NCBI RefSeq assembly: GCF_007197645.1
Contig: NZ_VKGK01000019.1
Location: forward strand, 1-64,000
DNA length: 64,000 bases
Source: Shewanella hanedai
GTDB taxonomy: Bacteria > Pseudomonadota > Gammaproteobacteria > Enterobacterales > Shewanellaceae
Direction: 5' to 3'
Part shown: positions 1-8,287 of the stretch, piece by piece
Numbering within the stretch: the first letter of the stretch is position 1
Layout of the letters: each line of letters begins with the position of its first letter
Position numbers and translations under genes: made by a program
Notes under the pieces: generated by a model
The model's input: only the letters and a program-made list of their open reading frames with translations
Databases searched by the model: none
Told to the model about the DNA's origin: nothing

Positions 1-186
1 CGTACGTGCAATGCCTACCTCGATGTCGACCCGCCGCTAAGCGGGCTCCCCAGTTCAGCGACTTCGTCACTTCTCGCTACAAAGCAGCTGAATGCTGCGC
101 ATCCAATACACTACTTTTTCGCCCCCATGTGTCCCCTCCGGGGATAATAAAGAGTAGGTCATTTCCAGGCGCCTATTTAGTATCTA
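1..186 (+). other. Structured non-coding stretch, possible 3' end of an upstream RNA
   Basis: No convincing gene starts here; the one open frame lacks a ribosome binding site. Several short inverted repeats lie in a row (CCCGC/GCGGG near 30-44, GCAG/CTGC near 85-97, TCCCC/GGGGA near 132-143), and the stretch runs straight into a strong plus-strand terminator. It may be the 3' untranslated part of a gene outside the window or a small RNA. The sequence does not allow a choice. Confidence 0.25.
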
Positions 187-214
187 AGCCCGCTACGATG
201 TAGCGGGCTTTTTT
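187..214 (+). terminator. Rho-independent terminator
   Basis: A perfect 9 bp stem (AGCCCGCTA / TAGCGGGCT) with a 5-base loop is followed by a run of T. The T run lies only on the plus side, so it ends a transcript entering from the left edge. Confidence 0.85.
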
Positions 215-246
215 ACGTCTGTAATTTGTCATTTTCTCTAGGTATA

Positions 247-271
247 GAAAAGCCTACTCTTGTGAGTAGAC
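247..271 (-). terminator. Terminator of ntrBC transcript
   Basis: On the minus strand a 9 bp stem (AGTCTACTC / GAGTAGGCT, one G-U pair) with a 4-base loop is followed by TTTTC. It lies about 35 bases downstream of the ntrC stop. Confidence 0.7.
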
Positions 272-306
272 TTAGCTTGAAATTTAATGCCTTATATTGA
301 TTGCTT

Positions 307-1716
307 TTAATCCATAGAAAGCTCTTTGAGCTTTCTGGTTAAAGTATTTCGTCCCCATCCGAGTCGTTTAGCCGCTTCTTGCTTATGACCATTGGTGTGG
401 GCTAAGGCTGTTTCTAGTAGTATGCGTTCAAATGCGGGTTGGACTTCTGTGAGAAGATCGCTTTCGCCCTCTTGGAGTCGGTCATTTATCCAGATTTTTA
501 GTGACTCTTCCCAATCAGCGCCTTCTCCAGTTTGAGTTTGTCTGCTTTTAGTTTGATCTTTGAGTAGCTCTGGTGGCAGATCTTGGGGGAGAATCTCTTG
601 GCCTGAGGCCATGACCATCAACCATCGACAGGTATTTTCTAGTTGTCTTACATTCCCAGGCCAAGGGAGCTGAGAGAGTTTTTCTGCTGTCTCTTTTGTT
701 AGAGTTTTAGCTTCGACTTCTATCTCTTTCGCTGCTGAGTTCAGGAAGTGTCGTGCGAGCTGTGGGATATCTTCTCTGCGCTGTGATAATGCGGGTAAGT
801 GAACGCGTATCACATTTAATCTATGGTATAGATCCTCTCTGAAGGCTCCCTTTTGCACTAGTAGCTCTAGATCTTGGTGAGTCGCTGCGATGATCCTAAC
901 ATCCACTTTAACCGGAGAGTGACCTCCGACTCGATAGAACTGTCCATCGGCTAATACGCGCAATAAACGGGTTTGGACATCAAGTGGCATATCCCCAATC
1001 TCATCTAAGAAAAGCGTGCCACCATTTGCTTGCTCAAATCGACCTTGTCTTACTGCACCTGCACCAGTAAAAGCCCCTTTCTCATGACCAAATAACTCTG
1101 ATTCAATCAGGTCTTTAGGGATCGCGGCCATATTAATGGCAATAAAGGGCTTATCTTTACGTGGGCTGTGCTTATGTAACGCACTGGCGACAAGCTCTTT
1201 GCCTGTTCCTGATTGCCCATTGATTAAGACGCTTATAGAGGAGCGTGATAGGCGTCCGATAGCCCTAAACACTTCCTGCATCGCAGGAGCTTCACCAATG
1301 ATCTCGGGCGCTTTAACACTAAGCTCTTCAGGCTGCTTAATGGCTTGTTCGTTAGAGTGGGTGAGGGCTCTTTCAACGAGTGTTATTGCCTCATCGATAT
1401 CGAATGGCTTGGGTAGGTATTCAAATGCTCCTGCTTGGTATGCGCTGACGGCGCTATCAAGATCTGAGTGAGCTGTCATTATGATGACGGGGATTTCAGG
1501 GTAGTGCACTTTGATACGTTCAAGTAGACTTAATCCATCAGTACCCGGCATTCTAATATCGGAAATAATCACTTTGGGTTGACTGAGTTCTAGTGCATCC
1601 CATAAAGATTCAGCGGCTGCAAAACTCGCACTGCTAATGTTAGCGCTTTTTAGTGCTCGTTCAACGACCCAGCGAATAGAGCTATCATCATCGAGTACCC
1701 ATACTTGTTCTTTCAT
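307..1716 (-). CDS. glnG: Nitrogen regulation response regulator NtrC (NR(I))
   Basis: Sigma-54-dependent activator of nitrogen-limitation genes, phosphorylated by NtrB. The 469-residue protein has the standard three parts: receiver domain (residues 1-120, acidic pocket D9-D11 and phospho-acceptor D53 in SDIRMPG), AAA+ ATPase (about 140-365, Walker A GQSGTGKE, sigma-54 loop GAFTGA, FLDEIGDMP) and a C-terminal Fis-type helix-turn-helix (AAKRLGWGRNTLTRKLKEL). The ATG is preceded by GAGGAAA. It follows ntrB after a 50 bp gap and ends in a terminator, so the two form one transcript. NtrC boxes in front of ntrB and glnA in this window are its likely targets. Length and motifs are all normal for the family. 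Confidence 0.97.
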   Translation of the reverse strand: MKEQVWVLDDDSSIRWVVERALKSANISSASFAAAESLWDALELSQPKVIISDIRMPGTDGLSLLERIKVHYPEIPVIIMTAHSDLDSAVSAYQAGAFEYLPKPFDIDEAITLVERALTHSNEQAIKQPEELSVKAPEIIGEAPAMQEVFRAIGRLSRSSISVLINGQSGTGKELVASALHKHSPRKDKPFIAINMAAIPKDLIESELFGHEKGAFTGAGAVRQGRFEQANGGTLFLDEIGDMPLDVQTRLLRVLADGQFYRVGGHSPVKVDVRIIAATHQDLELLVQKGAFREDLYHRLNVIRVHLPALSQRREDIPQLARHFLNSAAKEIEVEAKTLTKETAEKLSQLPWPGNVRQLENTCRWLMVMASGQEILPQDLPPELLKDQTKSRQTQTGEGADWEESLKIWINDRLQEGESDLLTEVQPAFERILLETALAHTNGHKQEAAKRLGWGRNTLTRKLKELSMD

Positions 1717-1766
1717 ACTCTTTTTTCCTCTCGCTTTATTACGCTGATTTTAAAGTTATTCATCTG

Positions 1767-2810
1767 TTATCTATTTTCAATGGGAAGCAAAATGGTGAAA
1801 TCGGTTCCCGCTGAACTAGATTGGCAATCAATTCTTCCGCCATGCAATCTGGCAAAGTTGTGCGCAATAGATAAGCCAAGTCCTGAACCATTATCTCTAC
1901 CGGTTACCATGGGATAAAAAAGTGTATCGAGGAGTTCTGGTTTTACACCTGGGCCGTCATCAATGATTGATAGCGCGATGACGATTTTGTGTCTTAGAGT
2001 GCCTATCGTTACTTGATGTTGTGTACGAGTCTTTATCAATATATTCCCTCCCTGAATATCCAGTGCTTGTATCGCATTTTGGAGGATATTTAGCACCGCC
2101 TGTTGCAACTGTTCTGGATCCATTTGAATATCAGGAATCGAAGGATCGTAATCTTGCTCTAAGGTAATGTTTGAAGGGATAGCCATGGTGACGAGTTTTA
2201 GCACCTTTTGAATCACTTCATGAATATTGTGCAGGCTATGTTTAGTTGGCTTTTGTGGCCCAAGTAAACGGTCGACTAAGTTTCTTAGCCTATCAGCTTG
2301 TTCAATGATTAAATCGGTAAATTCATTAAGTTGAGGATCGTGCAGTTCTCTCGATAATAACTGTGCGGCGCCACGAAGACCCCCTAATGGATTTTTGATC
2401 TCATGTGCCAGATTGCGCACTAGATATTGTGCTGCTTGCTGTTGTGCATCAAGTGTCAGTTGTTGGTGAATGCGCAGTTGTTGATCCACCTGACGTAGCT
2501 CTAATAGGGCTAACCCTTGCTCTTGCTCTAAAGGAGAAAGTGTTACGTCAACAGTATGATGCTGGTTATCTAAAGTGACTAATGAGGCCGTGTTAACGGT
2601 GAGTCCTTGATTGTCTCTGATTGAATTGGATAATAGATCTGTACTAACACCAAGGATTTGAAAACTATCAGCAAGAAAATGCTCGGTTAAGCGATGACTC
2701 CCAACTCCCAATAGTTGTTCTGCTGCAGCATTTGCATAGCAGAGCTTGAGATCAGCGTCTATTACCATGACTGCAGTGACGAGATTATCGAGCAGGTGTT
2801 TAGTGTCCAT
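1767..2810 (-). CDS. glnL: Nitrogen regulation sensor kinase NtrB (NR(II))
   Basis: Soluble histidine kinase/phosphatase that sets the phosphorylation of NtrC in response to PII. An N-terminal PAS domain (about 1-110) precedes the dimerisation/phosphotransfer helix with H136 in NLAHEIKNPLGG and a C-terminal HATPase domain with N box, DDGPGV and GSGLGLSIAHNF. There is no membrane segment, as expected. The ATG has AGGA 8 bases upstream. A perfect NtrC palindrome only about 20 bases upstream of the start suggests repression by NtrC-P, as known for the enterobacterial glnL promoter. Confidence 0.97.
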   Translation of the reverse strand: MDTKHLLDNLVTAVMVIDADLKLCYANAAAEQLLGVGSHRLTEHFLADSFQILGVSTDLLSNSIRDNQGLTVNTASLVTLDNQHHTVDVTLSPLEQEQGLALLELRQVDQQLRIHQQLTLDAQQQAAQYLVRNLAHEIKNPLGGLRGAAQLLSRELHDPQLNEFTDLIIEQADRLRNLVDRLLGPQKPTKHSLHNIHEVIQKVLKLVTMAIPSNITLEQDYDPSIPDIQMDPEQLQQAVLNILQNAIQALDIQGGNILIKTRTQHQVTIGTLRHKIVIALSIIDDGPGVKPELLDTLFYPMVTGRDNGSGLGLSIAHNFARLHGGRIDCQSSSAGTDFTILLPIENR

Positions 2811-2830
2811 TAGTGTTCCTATTGACTCGT

Positions 2831-2860
2831 TGCACTATAATGGTGCATCAAATTGGTGCA
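2831..2860 (-). promoter_or_regulatory. NtrC binding sites upstream of ntrB
   Basis: TGCACTATAATGGTGCA at 2831-2847 is a perfect dyad of the NtrC consensus (TGCAC-N7-GTGCA). A second half-site, TTGGTGCA, ends at 2860. The site sits just in front of the ntrB start codon, a position that fits autoregulation by repression rather than activation. Confidence 0.8.
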
Positions 2861-2932
2861 AGCTGCAACTATCTTTTATTGAGTCATTCTAAGTAAACTA
2901 ACAGTCTAACCGTATATATTTTAGTGAGTTAG

Positions 2933-3484
2933 TTAACCTCCCTTGTTATACGGTGTTGGCTTTCTGCTGTTGTTCACTATTGCTCGATGAAGATAAATCT
3001 TTCTTGGTGAGGAGGATGCAAGTTGTCTGCCGTTTTGCGCTACAGCTTTGATAATAAAGGTGTGTTCGCCTCGGGGAATGTTTTTGAGGCTAAAAATGGG
3101 TGTGGTTTGAGCGTTTCCCATGACTTTGTCATCCATTAAGATAACCAATACATCTCCAGAGCTTAGATTAGGTGAGATCGCCGCCATAATCGTGATGTCA
3201 CCATTATTGTCTCTTATGGTTGCTTCTTCCTGGGGGGACTGTATGCCAATGGTGTATTTTGTTGATGGGGCTAATTCCTCTTGGGTGTCACTATTCATGG
3301 TGCCTGATTGCGGAGGCAAAGGCGTGACTTGATTTTGAGTGTTACTTTTAAACTGCACAACTTGTGAATTATTTACCGGTTCATCAGAGTAGTGAGCGTT
3401 GCCATCTTTATCGATCCATTTATAAACGGCGGCTTGGGACATGAGAGTCACTGAAATAAGGAGAATCATTAAGGTTAAGCGCAT
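2933..3484 (-). CDS. Secreted DUF4124 protein
   Basis: A signal peptide (MRLTLMILLISVTLMSQA) is followed directly by the DUF4124 core VYKWIDKDGNAHYSDEPV, a motif found in many periplasmic gammaproteobacterial proteins of unknown function. A low-complexity linker (about 45-80) leads to a C-terminal beta-sandwich-like part (TIGIQSPQEEATIRDNNG... KIYLHRA) that resembles an Ig-like fold. I place the start at the ATG of MRLTL because AGGA precedes it at proper spacing; an ATG seven codons earlier has no ribosome binding site. It lies upstream of ntrB on the same strand. Its role is unknown. Confidence 0.85.
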   Translation of the reverse strand: MRLTLMILLISVTLMSQAAVYKWIDKDGNAHYSDEPVNNSQVVQFKSNTQNQVTPLPPQSGTMNSDTQEELAPSTKYTIGIQSPQEEATIRDNNGDITIMAAISPNLSSGDVLVILMDDKVMGNAQTTPIFSLKNIPRGEHTFIIKAVAQNGRQLASSSPRKIYLHRAIVNNSRKPTPYNKGG

Positions 3485-3726
3485 CATCTTTCCTATGTTA
3501 TGCATTTGTAAGCTATTAAAGATTAGCTTTTTTTTAATGCAAAATCATGGTGAAAATTAATCAGGCATCTCTATTCTATTGAATTAGATAAATCTAAGCA
3601 TAGATAAAAATACAATAGTTATAATTTTCAATGGTTTATATTGTATTCATACAGATGGTCAAAACTATCGGTTTTTGTATGACCATTTTTATTACAGAGG
3701 GAGTGTTGAAATGATGACAAAATAAA

Positions 3727-3746
3727 GCCGCACCTGAAAGTGCGGC
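3727..3746 (-). terminator. Terminator of the nemR-yqhD-PfpI operon
   Basis: The 7 bp GC-rich stem GCCGCAC/GTGCGGC with a 6-base loop is followed on the minus strand by TTTATTTT. It lies 30 bases after the DJ-1/PfpI gene. Confidence 0.75.
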
Positions 3747-3775
3747 CATTAGTCTTTTATGTCTATCAAGATTGC

Positions 3776-4456
3776 TTAAGCGCTCAGTTGTTTAATCATT
3801 TCATTGGCCACGGCTTCTGATGAAGCAGGATTTTGGCCTGTAACTAAATGCTTATCGATGGCCAGGTAACTCCCCCAATCATCTCCCTTACTGTATAAAG
3901 CACCATGGTTTATCAGCATATTCTCGACAAGAAATGGCACTATGTCTGTTAACTGTACTGCTGCTTCTTCACTGTTCGTAAAGCCTGTGACCTTTTTACC
4001 ACGGACCAAAGGAGTTCCATCATCAGCTTTAACATCTTTTAACGCGGCAGGGGCGTGGCAAACTAAACCGACGGGCTTGTTAGTTCGATAAAAGGCTTGG
4101 ATAAGGGCAATTGAGTCGGTGTCATTAGCAAGATCCCATAATGGCCCATGACCTCCTGGGTAAAACACGGCGTCATAATCATCTGCGTTAATGGTGTTTA
4201 ATTTAAGAGTATTGGCGAGATGTGACTGTGCTTTTTCATCTTTACTGAAGCGATCTGTTGCCGCGGTTTGGAAATCAGGTTTATCGCTATTTGGATCGAG
4301 CGGTGGTTGTCCTCCATTTGGGGAAGCCAAAGTGACATTAAATTTCTGGTCTTTAAAACAGTAATACGGGCTTGCAAACTCTTCAAGCCAAAAGCCTGTT
4401 TTAAGACCTGTTTCGCCTAATTTATCATGTGAAGTTAGTACCATTAAAATGTTCAT
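3776..4456 (-). CDS. DJ-1/PfpI family protein, type 1 glutamine amidotransferase-like (Hsp31/glyoxalase III group)
   Basis: The 226-residue protein has the hallmarks of the group: N-terminal MNILMVLTSHDKLGETGLKTG, the acidic residue in FWLEEFASPYY, the GGHGPLWDL loop and the nucleophile elbow LVCHAPAAL with the catalytic Cys followed by His. Members act on methylglyoxal or protect proteins from carbonyl damage. It is the last gene of an operon with an aldehyde reductase and a NemR-type regulator, which supports a role in reactive-aldehyde removal. AAGGAA precedes the ATG. The exact substrate cannot be read from sequence. Confidence 0.88.
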   Translation of the reverse strand: MNILMVLTSHDKLGETGLKTGFWLEEFASPYYCFKDQKFNVTLASPNGGQPPLDPNSDKPDFQTAATDRFSKDEKAQSHLANTLKLNTINADDYDAVFYPGGHGPLWDLANDTDSIALIQAFYRTNKPVGLVCHAPAALKDVKADDGTPLVRGKKVTGFTNSEEAAVQLTDIVPFLVENMLINHGALYSKGDDWGSYLAIDKHLVTGQNPASSEAVANEMIKQLSA

Positions 4457-4549
4457 TGAAGTTCCTTTATGGAGTCATGATGATTTATTACTTCGGTATT
4501 AACGCTCTTAAGCGATATTTAAGAGCGTTAATGAATAAGTGGTTGAGGT

Positions 4550-5707
4550 TTATAGATTGCGTTCTAATATTTGGCGGCTCATGGCTAAATCAACTTCTTG
4601 ATGTTCACCTAAGGCTGTCATGCCATGTCTTTCAAGTTGGATCATGATTTCGTCGATATGGGTTTTAGTCAGCTGGTAGTCTGATAAACGTGTTTTTATC
4701 TTCATGGTTTCGAAGAATTCACGGGTTTTTTCAATCGTTGCATCGATACGTTCATCGTTAGTCCCTTGAGTTATTCCCCAAACTCGCGCGCCATACTGCA
4801 ATAACTTGTCCTGCTTGCTTTCACGTCTGATGTCCAGCATTCCGGGGAGCAACATAGCGATAGTACGGGCATGATCTATGTCATAGAGGGCAGTCAGCTC
4901 ATGGCCAATCATGTGCGTAGCCCAGTCGTGGGGGACACCTTTTCCAATCACGCCACTCAATGCCATTGTCGCGACCCACATAAGGTTAGCTCGAACTTCA
5001 ACATTATCAGGCTGGCTGAGGGCAAGTGGGCCTAGCTCTACCAGTGTTTGTAATAAGCCTTCAGCGAACCTGTCTTGTACTGGTGCATTGACTGGGAAAG
5101 TAAGGTATTGCTCAGTGATGTGGATAAACGCGTCGACCACACCGTTTGAGACTTGACGCTCTGGCAGTGTTAACGTTTTAGTTGGATCTAATATAGAGAA
5201 CTGAGGGAAGACATGGTTACTCATAAAAGAGAGCTTGGCTTGAAACTCTTTACGTGTAATGACACTGGCGCTGTTCATCTCTGAACCGGTTGCAGGCAGA
5301 GTGAGCACTGTACCAAATGGCATTGCAGTAGTTACCTTAGCACCCCAGCTGAGTAAAATGTCCCATGGATCACCTGCAAACACGGCTGCAGCGGCAACAA
5401 ATTTAGTGCCATCGATGACAGAACCACCGCCTACAGCAAGGAGAAAATCAATGTTCTCCTCTTTCACAATGGCAACTGCTTGCATCAAGGTTTCATAGGT
5501 TGGGTTCGCTTCAATACCGCCAAACTCTACGATATTGCGTTCACCTAATGCTGCCTTCACTTCATCTAATGTGCCAGTACTTCTGGCACTGTTGCCGCCA
5601 AATAGCACTAACACTTTTGCTGTAACTGGGACGAGTTTATCTAATTCGGTAATCTTACCCTCACCAAAGCTGATGTGAGTTGGGTTGTAATAGTCAAAGC
5701 TGTACAT
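4550..5707 (-). CDS. yqhD: Iron-containing alcohol dehydrogenase, YqhD-type NADPH aldehyde reductase
   Basis: A 385-residue group III metal-dependent alcohol dehydrogenase. The N terminus (FDYYNPTHISFGEGKI), the nucleotide-binding GGGSVIDGTKFVAAAA and the metal ligand segments (VVDAFIHITEQY, then GVPHDWATHMIGHELTALYDIDHA) match YqhD, which reduces short aldehydes and protects against lipid-peroxidation products. It sits between the regulator and the DJ-1 gene, all on one strand; about 100 bp separate it from the regulator. AGGAAA precedes the ATG. The symbol is given by similarity; neighbouring subfamilies such as butanol dehydrogenases are less likely. Confidence 0.85.
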   Translation of the reverse strand: MYSFDYYNPTHISFGEGKITELDKLVPVTAKVLVLFGGNSARSTGTLDEVKAALGERNIVEFGGIEANPTYETLMQAVAIVKEENIDFLLAVGGGSVIDGTKFVAAAAVFAGDPWDILLSWGAKVTTAMPFGTVLTLPATGSEMNSASVITRKEFQAKLSFMSNHVFPQFSILDPTKTLTLPERQVSNGVVDAFIHITEQYLTFPVNAPVQDRFAEGLLQTLVELGPLALSQPDNVEVRANLMWVATMALSGVIGKGVPHDWATHMIGHELTALYDIDHARTIAMLLPGMLDIRRESKQDKLLQYGARVWGITQGTNDERIDATIEKTREFFETMKIKTRLSDYQLTKTHIDEIMIQLERHGMTALGEHQEVDLAMSRQILERNL

Positions 5708-5809
5708 GATTTTCCTATCTGATTGACCAACATTATGCAGTTGATCAGTCTTCTTGTTAATTGGGGAATAGCACCCAAGGTAGAATAGTAAGGATGCTAA
5801 TTTTATTGG

Positions 5810-6412
5810 TTAATCTGCAATATGAAGCGGTTGAGCGAGTAGGAACTTTGTTGCATCTAATACGCGTTCAATAATTCTTGGATCACGACTCAACTTATTG
5901 CGTAAGCTGGCACCTAGCCACATTTGATAAAGTACCTCAGCAGTATCAAACGCGTGCATTTGTGCAATAGAGCCATCTGCGATACCCGTTTCAATACAGG
6001 TTGCAATACGGTCGATCACTGCTGATGAGCCTGCATCTAATGCAATCCGCATTGACTCGGAGAGGTCAGCTACTTCCGCGCTTAACTTTACGACTAAGCA
6101 CTGTTGATTCTCACAAGTATCGCTTTGGTTTATTTGCCAGCGAAGCCAATACTGCATCAAACGATCTAAGCCAGTGCCTTCATCGGTGCTGAAAAGTTCA
6201 TCGATAGAGTGAAGATAATGCGTAAAGTAATCGGAGATGATCTCTTCACCAAACTGCTCTTTTGACTTGAAGTAGTGGTAAAAAGATCCTTTAGGGACAT
6301 CGGCATATTTTAAGATTTGCGATAAGCCAACATTAGTGAAACCTTTGCTGGAAATTAGCGTGTAGCCAGAGTCGATTATATGCTGGCGTGTGAGTTGGGT
6401 ATCTTTTTTCAT
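5810..6412 (-). CDS. nemR: TetR-family electrophile-sensing repressor, NemR-like
   Basis: A 200-residue repressor with an N-terminal helix-turn-helix (GLSQILKYADVPKGSFYHYFKSK). Its body follows E. coli NemR closely, including CLVVKLSAEVADLSESMR and LYQMWLGASLRNKLSR. The redox/carbonyl-sensing Cys of NemR (C106) corresponds to C105 here and the partner Lys (K175) to K173. I chose the ATG of MKKDTQLT; the upstream extension overlaps the operator and lacks homology. It heads an operon with yqhD and a DJ-1 protein, comparable in logic to E. coli nemR-nemA-gloA. AcuR-type acrylate regulators belong to the same wider family, so that is an alternative reading. Confidence 0.85.
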   Translation of the reverse strand: MKKDTQLTRQHIIDSGYTLISSKGFTNVGLSQILKYADVPKGSFYHYFKSKEQFGEEIISDYFTHYLHSIDELFSTDEGTGLDRLMQYWLRWQINQSDTCENQQCLVVKLSAEVADLSESMRIALDAGSSAVIDRIATCIETGIADGSIAQMHAFDTAEVLYQMWLGASLRNKLSRDPRIIERVLDATKFLLAQPLHIAD

Positions 6413-6432
6413 TTGATTAGAATAATCACAAA

Positions 6433-6447
6433 TAGACCGGTCGTCTA
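6433..6447 (-). promoter_or_regulatory. Palindromic operator for the NemR-like repressor
   Basis: TAGAC-CGGTC-GTCTA is a perfect 5 bp dyad with a 5 bp centre, about 20 bases upstream of the regulator start. The half-site TAGACC/GGTC resembles the known NemR box. It indicates autoregulation of the whole operon. Confidence 0.7.
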
Positions 6448-6511
6448 GTGATTTTTTATTGATTAGTGTGACTTCAATATTGCCAAGGAAATACCCTCGT
6501 GCCAATGAGCC

Positions 6512-6943
6512 TTAATGAGTTCGCTTTGCCTGCTGGCAGTGTGATGGGATATCGGTAAGCTGTACTGTTACATTGGTTATCTCAATAACGGCATCATAGT
6601 CAGCTGCAAACCCATCGATAAATGCTGGGTGGCTGTTACGATCGACTGGGTGTATTTCAGATTCTATATAGATAGGTTGATAAGGAGCGTTTCTGCTCTC
6701 GCTTAACCTTATTGAAAGTTGATTAAGAGTGTCACTTGCGGGTGTCGCAGTGACCCAATAGGTTAATGCTTCTTCGCAAGGCTGATATGAACTTACTTCA
6801 TGACCCGAAATATAGATTCCCTTATGCATGCTAATTTCAGCCAATGTAGTATTGCGGTTATTAGATGGTTGAGTAGTACTTATCTGACATCCTGTTAGCG
6901 CTAAGAAGAGAGGCATTAGCGTAAATGAGGTAGATATTTTCAT
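6512..6943 (-). CDS. Small lipoprotein of unknown function
   Basis: The 143-residue product begins with a lipoprotein signal ending in the lipobox LTGC (Cys about residue 19), then a Ser/Thr/Asn-rich spacer and a compact beta-rich part (YWVTATPASDTLNQLSIRLS, YDAVIEITNVTVQL). Two Cys in the mature part (CEEALTYW and SHCQQ) could form a disulfide. Its ATG overlaps the TGA of the upstream symporter gene (ATGA), so translation is probably coupled. I do not recognise the family. Confidence 0.8.
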   Translation of the reverse strand: MKISTSFTLMPLFLALTGCQISTTQPSNNRNTTLAEISMHKGIYISGHEVSSYQPCEEALTYWVTATPASDTLNQLSIRLSESRNAPYQPIYIESEIHPVDRNSHPAFIDGFAADYDAVIEITNVTVQLTDIPSHCQQAKRTH

Positions 6944-8157
6944 GTAGCAGCTATCTTTGTTTGATCACGCTTTTGAGTAATGCGTTCAACAATTTGCGTC
7001 GCATTAAGATCGTGTACCACATTAATCACCGTAGAAGGAGCATCGGTTACAGCGCCTATAATGACTAAGATTGGGATCACCTCTAAAGGAAGACCTAGCG
7101 TTGTGACGATAAATATCTCACCTAAAAAAGCGCCGCCGGGTACGCCTCCAATGACAAAGGCGGATAACACTGAGATTAAAATAGTGATGGCAAAAACGTC
7201 GGGAGTAAACTCTAGCCCTAATAGCGAATAGATAAAGATGATCTTTAGGGCTGTGATCATTGAAGCACCACCCTTATTTAGGTTCACCAGCAGAGGCAAA
7301 CAAATATCTGCAATCTCGTCTTTAATGCCCATCTTTTTTGCGGCTCTGAGATTAACCGGCAAACTGGCCAATGAGGAGCTGGTTCCTAAGGCTGTTGCTG
7401 CTGGCTCAATGGCATTTTTCCAAAAAAGTTTAACGCCAGCTTTTCCTCCTCCAATCCAAGCATAAATTGAGGAGCCAAGTGTTAGATAGATAATTGCAGC
7501 GATAAAAAATAATCCTATGGCGCGAGCAAAAGTGACGATGAGCTCAGAATCCTGACTGGCCATGGTTGAAGCAAAATAGGCGCCTAATCCAACCGGAGCT
7601 GCGAACATCAGAATGGACACTATCTTCATTATGACGGTGTTTAAGCTGTCGAGCATCGAGGAGATTCGTTTTCCATCTTCGCCTGACTGGCCGATGGCTA
7701 TCCCCGAGATCACTGACATGATAATTAAGGCTAAGATATTGGATTTTGAAAGCAAACCAACGAAATCATTGGTGGTTAATAGAGAAACAAAATCCATGCT
7801 ACCGGGCTCTGTTTGCATACTTTGATGCAGATCCAGTGTCACCCCCTGTGCGGGATCAAACGTCATTGCCAACCCAAGAATACCGACTGCAGGGATTATG
7901 GCCATAACAATAGAGATAAGCATGATACTGACCAATATCAGACCCAGTTTCTTAAGATCAGTCATACGCGCAATTGAGGAAGTCACGCTAATGGCGACCA
8001 AGGGGACAATGATCATAAAGAGTAGATTTAGAAAAATTTGACCGATTGGTTTTAGTTTTAAAGCGAACTCAGGGAGTGTTAGACCTAAAGTACCGCCAAT
8101 CACAAGTGCAGAGAGGAGTATGATTGATGTTCGATAAGCCTGAAGTCCGTTCCACAT
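6940..8157 (-). CDS. Dicarboxylate/amino acid:cation symporter (DAACS family)
   Basis: A 405-residue inner-membrane symporter of the GltP/SstT fold. Visible marks are the early helices (FLNLLFMIIVPLVAISVTSSI), the Ser-rich reentrant loop (TALGTSSSLASLPVNL), the NLNKGGASM stretch replacing the usual NxDG motif region, and the second hairpin GGVPGGAFLGEI with the late motif ITDAPSTVINVVHD. These proteins couple Na+ or H+ to uptake of glutamate, aspartate, serine or C4-dicarboxylates; the substrate here is unresolved. It overlaps the following lipoprotein gene by 4 bp. Confidence 0.9.
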   Translation of the reverse strand: MWNGLQAYRTSIILLSALVIGGTLGLTLPEFALKLKPIGQIFLNLLFMIIVPLVAISVTSSIARMTDLKKLGLILVSIMLISIVMAIIPAVGILGLAMTFDPAQGVTLDLHQSMQTEPGSMDFVSLLTTNDFVGLLSKSNILALIIMSVISGIAIGQSGEDGKRISSMLDSLNTVIMKIVSILMFAAPVGLGAYFASTMASQDSELIVTFARAIGLFFIAAIIYLTLGSSIYAWIGGGKAGVKLFWKNAIEPAATALGTSSSLASLPVNLRAAKKMGIKDEIADICLPLLVNLNKGGASMITALKIIFIYSLLGLEFTPDVFAITILISVLSAFVIGGVPGGAFLGEIFIVTTLGLPLEVIPILVIIGAVTDAPSTVINVVHDLNATQIVERITQKRDQTKIAAT

Positions 8158-8287
8158 AATTTATCCGTTTGCATAATTAAACTCTTACAGTTAGCAAATA
8201 CGTTATAGCGGGACATCTCAGGAGTCAACTTACGTCATTAGGATATAATTCTTAGCGTGGAAAAGGGGAATGTTTACTGAAGCTTGT

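Noticed and set aside
6..203. 65-codon plus-strand frame at the left edge
   Set aside because: No ribosome binding site, no motif, and it runs through hairpins into the terminator.
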